A DNA stretch of 64,000 nt, taken from Monilinia fructicola (Eukaryota > Ascomycota > Leotiomycetes > Helotiales > Sclerotiniaceae). Below, one piece after another: positions 59,401 through 64,000 of this stretch (its first letter is position 1; each line of letters opens with the position of its first letter). The stretch lies in contig VICG01000002.1 of NCBI GenBank assembly GCA_008692225.1, positions 310,001 through 374,000 on the forward strand, given 5' to 3'. Below the pieces are notes generated by a model that was given only the letters and a program-made list of their open reading frames with translations, had not been told where the DNA came from and did no database searches. A program made the translations under genes and the position numbers.

Positions 59401-62219
59401 ATGCCTACCACGGATGTCTATATCATTTCCTCTTCGCCACCGCGACAATTGGCTTCTTACAATATATCCTCACCCCTTTTGCCATCACTAGATGAGATGT
59501 TCAAAGAACAGAGAGCCCCTCATCTACAAAACGGTAGTGGTGTTGCAACTATTCCCACAAGCGTCACAACAACTTTCGCAAGCGCTTCGACTTTTTTACG
59601 GAAATCTTCCTTTGTATCTTTTTCAAGGAATTGATACAACCAGATCATTGACAACAACTGCGGTGCAGGATGAAGAAGAATCTAAGAAATCTGCTAAATC
59701 GAAAGCGCCAAAGAAAGCCCCTACAAAGAAGGACGATGCGTCAACTGAGAAAGTGGCAAAAGCCCCCCGAAAGTCTGCAAAACAGAATGATGAAGAGGTA
59801 GCTGAAAGTATTTTGGAAGGGTCGGCAGGAGGGGTTATAGAAGATGTATCCGAAACGAAATCGCGAAAATCTAGAGCTAGGAAAAGAAATGATACTAAAG
59901 GTGACAGTAGCAGAGTCGCAGAAACAAATGCAGCGGAGATTATAAAGCCAGCAGCGGAGAACAAAACGAGCAAATCCAGGGCCAAGAAGGGAGATGACTC
60001 TACAGAAGAAATTGAGAAAGAGAAGGCACCGCGCAAATCTAGGGCGAAGAAAATCAATGTCGAAACTGGAAGTGAAATTGTGCCAAAGGAGAAAGCAGCG
60101 AGGAAGCCGCGAGTCAAAAGGTCAGATGGAGACACGAATGTTCAATCTAAGATGGCCCAAGGCAAACTCACCAAGACCGTCAATGTCCCGAATCCAGGAA
60201 TGGCTGAAAATTCGAAGGCCGACACAGTTAGCAAACATTCTTCGGTAAACCCAATTGTTGACCATATTGTTGCAGAAGAAGGATTTGGTTTAGTGGAGGC
60301 GATCAAGAGAAGAAAGAACTGGACTCCACCAAAACCGACAAAAGTCTCAAGCATTGAGGATAATTTGACAGATGATGACTTGAATACCGATGACCAAGGC
60401 TTTACAGATTTATTGGGAAGTTTTGGGTTTAGCAATAATGACGCTGATTCTACCGGAAAAAGAATTTCTTCAGGGGAATCTACTGGAGAAGCTAATACCA
60501 GAACAAGAAAAAGAAAATTGATCGAAATGATCACAACAAATATTCCCACAACGAGCACAAAAATCATGGAGAAAGCTGTCAGGAAAAAGGCTAGAACGCT
60601 CACAGATCTTGCAACGTCTGCTTATGCAAAAGAAACGGAGGATGATGATACTAATTATGATGCGTCGGCGCCATTACTTCAATACTTCCCCCACGCAAGT
60701 TCTAGAGGATCTACCAATGAAGGCTTCAAAATACCGCCTAAACCTAGATCAAAGAGTCCAGTAAAAGGATTACCAAAATCTAAAAAAGGCACCGCAGATG
60801 AACCAATCCTCCTCTCTCCCGAATCCGCTTTGAAGCAAGTAGGTAACCAAGATTTTGTGTTTGGAACTTCAAGTCAATTAGCACGAGAGGATTCTCCTTC
60901 ATTACTACGCGACTTACATGATGCTATGCAAGCATCTAATCAATTGGATGACTACGACGATCCTTTTGTTTCTCCACCGACGAAGATAGCCGAAAGAGCG
61001 AACGCTGTCATTGCTGCAAAACGAAACCTTTGGTCCATTTCCGCTCGTGATGACCATGGTGATCTGATGGATATTGAGACGATAGACTTGGGGCATACAC
61101 CTGTTACAAAGCCACAAGATAGGATTATAATTTCGCAAAATCCTTCTTCATCATGGATTACTCCTGCGAAGGATGAGTGGCTTGATATTGATGAAATTGA
61201 GGAAGACCGACCCCCTTCTACTCAAGTTCCAACTAGACAAATGGGACCCATTGAGAGATCTATCAATCTTCAACTTTTGAATAGTCCTCCTCAATCTATG
61301 AACTCCTTGAAAGGTGTCTCTGTATCTTCCCGAAGAGGAAGAAGAGTGCCAAACAACCGGGTGCTAAAAGCACTACTTCTAAGAAAGCTGAAGCCTCAAA
61401 AATGCCCGATTATGAATCATATACTACATCACAGTTATCGAAAGAAATCTCGAAATTTAAATTCAAGCCAATCAAAAGTCGAAAAAGGATGATTGATTTA
61501 TTGATTCAGTGTTACGAAAGTCAAAAATAGCCCTGCCTTGGGAGTTCTACAGGGAAACATTACAAGTACGATGCAGACGCCATTAGAAATGTCTAAAGAC
61601 GTAGCCAGCGCATCTACTCAAACCGATGATAGTATTATTTCTCCTCGACGAGGTCGTGGACGACCGAAAAAAAGCGATACTGCAACAATTTCATCACCTA
61701 AACCCAGGTCCAAGGTAAAGTCGAAGGTGACAGACCCGATGGCATTTTTAGAACTGGACAGTGATGCACCTCTCTCTGAGGTACGCACAACAAAAAAATC
61801 CACAAAGGGAAAAAAAACTTCTCGAAGATGTCTCCGATTCTGATTCCTTCACGCCTTCACCTCCACGGCGGTCCCCCTCTCAGATTCGAAAAGCATCAAA
61901 AGCTCCAGAATTATCTCCTACTGATATTGATCAAGATGGTGAGGCTAGGCAAGTACAGCTCTTTTCTCACATCTCTACCGCAATTACGAGTGCGCCACCT
62001 TCACAAGATCCATCAAGTCCAAGTTGGCATGAAAAAATATTGCTTTATGATCCTATTGTTTTGGAAGATCTGACTTCGTGGCTAAACACTGGAGCACTGG
62101 GTAAAGTGGGCTGGGATGAAGAAGTAGTCCCGAAAGAGGTTAAGAAATGGTGTGAAAGTAAGAGTATTTGTTGTTTATGGAGAGAGACCCATGGAGGTGG
62201 TGCGAGGAGTAGATATTGA
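59401..62219 (+). CDS. slx4: SLX4, structure-specific endonuclease scaffold, frameshifted
   Basis: Regulatory subunit of the SLX1-SLX4 nuclease that cuts branched DNA during recombination and fork repair in the nucleus. The start at 59401 opens MPTTDVYIISSSPPRQLASY, a family-typical N-terminus. A long lysine-rich disordered region follows with repeats of PRKSRAKK type and an AT-hook-like RGRGRPKK near 61653. The SLX4 mark EGFGLVEAIKRRKNWTPP lies near 60279. A SAP-like helix block (YTTSQLSKEISKFKFKPI) is near 61414. The C-terminal SLX1-binding domain is complete (WHEKILLYDPIVLEDLTSWL and GWDEEVVPKEVKKWCESKS). Lesions: near 59625 (+1), 61345 (-1), A-run 61523-61527 (+1) and A-run about 61811-61818 (+1). 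Net +2 makes 2,817 nt, 938 residues, intronless. Confidence 0.92.
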
Positions 62220-62324
62220 TAAATGGAATGGTCGTTGGTCTGATTTGTGCTGAGATACCCTGTTATATACCGTTCTTTTTATATCCAATTTGCGTTGTCA
62301 TGAAATTCAGGAGTATTCCTGGCG

Positions 62325-63010
62325 TCATATAGTCGATTTACGTTGAACATAACTGGCTTTATCGAGGCGCTCGTGACTTTTAAATAATTCAAGCAACTTT
62401 ATCATCTGATTTTTTACACTGTTAGCATAGGAAGCAATTCGAGCAGTATAATTGCCGACTGGCAAGTCCACATTTTCCATAACTCCGTTCAGTTTAGTTA
62501 CAAACTCATAAGCAGTCTTGGGCATGCGGGAGCTCGCGCATGGTCACTACCCAATACATATCTCTGGATTGCTACCTCGTGAATTTTTGGTAGGTCTAGA
62601 TATCTTCCATAGGTAGGCTAGCAACAACATTAGCCAACTATCAATATCTGTCCAGTAATCCAGATTCTCATCCAGCTTACCACTTTATGAGCATTAATTA
62701 GATGGCTCGGTATTGCTTCGGTGAGACGTGAATTCCGGACGGGTATAGATCCCACCACTTGGATTTATCTGCACCCGACAGAGTGTGTTCTTGGTTCGTT
62801 CAAGAATTATCAATATGAGCATTGGATTGAAACGCGGTGCGGAGATCTTGGTAGTGAGTTTTTTCAATTATGAATGGGGCCCCTTTGCTATTCGTATACT
62901 CGCCCATTATTCTCTTGGCTGTCTCGGCATTTCTTTCCAATCTTGTGGGATTCTTCATCATCCACAGATGGGTTTGGATTGATATTTGGATGCTTGGATC
63001 GCCCGGGATC
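62325..63010 (-). pseudogene. Broken gene of unknown function
   Basis: Clear coding-like pieces in order on the minus strand: KNPTRLERNAETAKRIMGEY, TLSGADKSKWWDLYPSGIHV, ENLDYWTDIDSWLMLLLAYL, IHEVAIQRYVLGSDHARA and YEFVTKLNGVMENVDLPVG, ending KASYVQRKSTI at 62325. Along the first two pieces a single frame is interrupted by TGA (near 62810) and TAA (near 62700), which would be CGA and CAA before a C to T change. Later pieces need indels. No family recognised. About 220 residues if repaired; the 5' end is uncertain. Confidence 0.45.
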
Positions 63011-64000
63011 GATGGGATTGATCATTTAGATACTGGGTGTTTGAGTGGAGTGGATATGTGGGATCATCTACTGGAGTGTATGGGGGTACTTGATCAATTT
63101 TAATTCTCGTGCTTATTCACAAAATTGATACGTTGAAGTGACGATAGAACAATGATCAGAATATTTGAAGTTAACTTTATCATTTGCCCATCTTGACAAA
63201 CAAGGCGAAGAATTGCTCGTCATGGATTTTAATCTCAGGATGATGTTGGGAAGGAATGTTAATGATTGTTATATGTTAACCATTGAACATTGGCGGAAGA
63301 TTCTTTTTTTTCGGTCCTGATTCTTGAAATTGTATGGCGTTGTGTTTATGATAATGATAATGATAATGATAATGATAATGATGTTAATGATTCTCTTGTT
63401 CTTGCAGCTTGGTTGGATGTGTTTCCGGCCCCGGGGGCACGGATTTCAATTTTTTTCTTTTATAAACAGTTATCTTAACAGTGTGATCTTCCATATATAT
63501 CCGTTTTCTTTGTGCAATATACGATCTTAACTTATCCATTTATTTCATTTACGCTGAAATCTCTTTTGTAGATGCTTCCATACCTCCTAGCATTCCACTT
63601 CTTGTCCATTCCTTTTGGACTTTATTTTTCCTTCCATCATCTCCCCTTTCCCCTTTAAAGTATCTCGTTTATTTGTTCCCCTTCCATTATCTTTTCCCCT
63701 TTCCCTGTGCTTCACTGCCTTTCCATTTTTATTCCTCATTCCCGCCTCATAACAATACCAACACCCATTCTCAACTCTTACCTCATAACACATAATCCCT
63801 AACATCCACATCCACATCCACCCAAGAAGACATACTCAGCCCAACACTCACTCCAAGACACCCCAACATAACACAAGAAAGAAAAACCTTCATGACTAAA
63901 ACCCATTTTCCTCAATCTACTTCCTCTCCTCCTGTATCCTCCTACTAATACTCTCCATCTCCATCTCTATCTCCATATCTGTCACACACCCGTATAGATA
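63011..64000. other. Right-end intergenic region, probable promoter of a gene beyond the edge
   Basis: A microsatellite at 63347-63382, then from about 63580 a long pyrimidine-rich plus strand with CCACATCCACATCC and TCTCCATCTCCATCTC repeats, typical of fungal 5' leaders. The minus-strand open frame 63587-63817 is a by-product of this composition. Confidence 0.45.
63347..63382. repeat. TGATAA hexanucleotide repeat
   Basis: About six units. Confidence 0.92.

Noticed and set aside
63587..63817. Minus-strand Lys/Gly-rich open frame
   Set aside because: By-product of a pyrimidine-rich plus-strand leader-like tract.

Overview
The window is nuclear DNA of a filamentous ascomycete. Genes carry short spliceosomal introns of about 50-150 bp with GTRNGT donors, CTAAC-type branch points and YAG acceptors. 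Intergenic DNA is AT-rich with many microsatellites, and several proteins are fungal types (Zn2Cys6 regulator, AA9 oxidase, GH28, GH115, S8 protease). The plant cell-wall enzymes and overall style suggest a Leotiomycete plant pathogen or saprobe, perhaps Sclerotiniaceae. That is inference, not shown by the sequence.

Layout from left to right: the 3' part of an IMP dehydrogenase gene; a broken gene with an ADP-ribosyltransferase-like look; a small unknown gene; a plant-cell-wall pair on the minus strand (AA9 polysaccharide monooxygenase, GH28 pectinase); a doubtful Ser/Pro/Gln-rich gene; a broken FAD monooxygenase; an AT-rich, RIP-like island beside a 190-bp MITE; a C2H2 plus Zn2Cys6 regulator; a carotenoid/stilbene-type oxygenase; an F-box-like ankyrin protein; a type II membrane glycosyltransferase-like protein; an unknown helical protein; a full-length ABCA-type transporter; a subtilisin; two weak gene candidates; a GH115 alpha-glucuronidase; a BuGZ/ZNF207-type zinc-finger protein; a gene-poor 5.2 kb; mitochondrial malic enzyme; a 4.2-kb gene-poor tract; ribosomal protein eS21 head-to-head with the SLX4 nuclease scaffold; a badly broken minus-strand gene; and a pyrimidine-rich tract that looks like the promoter of a gene beyond the right edge.

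The most striking property is that many otherwise well-conserved genes are cut by 1-2 base indels, most of them in homopolymer runs (IMPDH 7, subtilisin about 5, SLX4 4, ABCA 2, carotenoid oxygenase 1, BuGZ 1, AA9 1, several each in GH28, the FAD monooxygenase and the Zn2Cys6 regulator). Malic enzyme, GH115, the ankyrin gene, the glycosyltransferase-like gene and eS21 show none. Housekeeping genes such as IMPDH and SLX4 being hit points to uncorrected homopolymer errors in the assembly rather than mass pseudogenisation. I therefore annotate these as genes with lesions. No secondary-metabolite cluster, CRISPR array, tRNA or rRNA was recognised.
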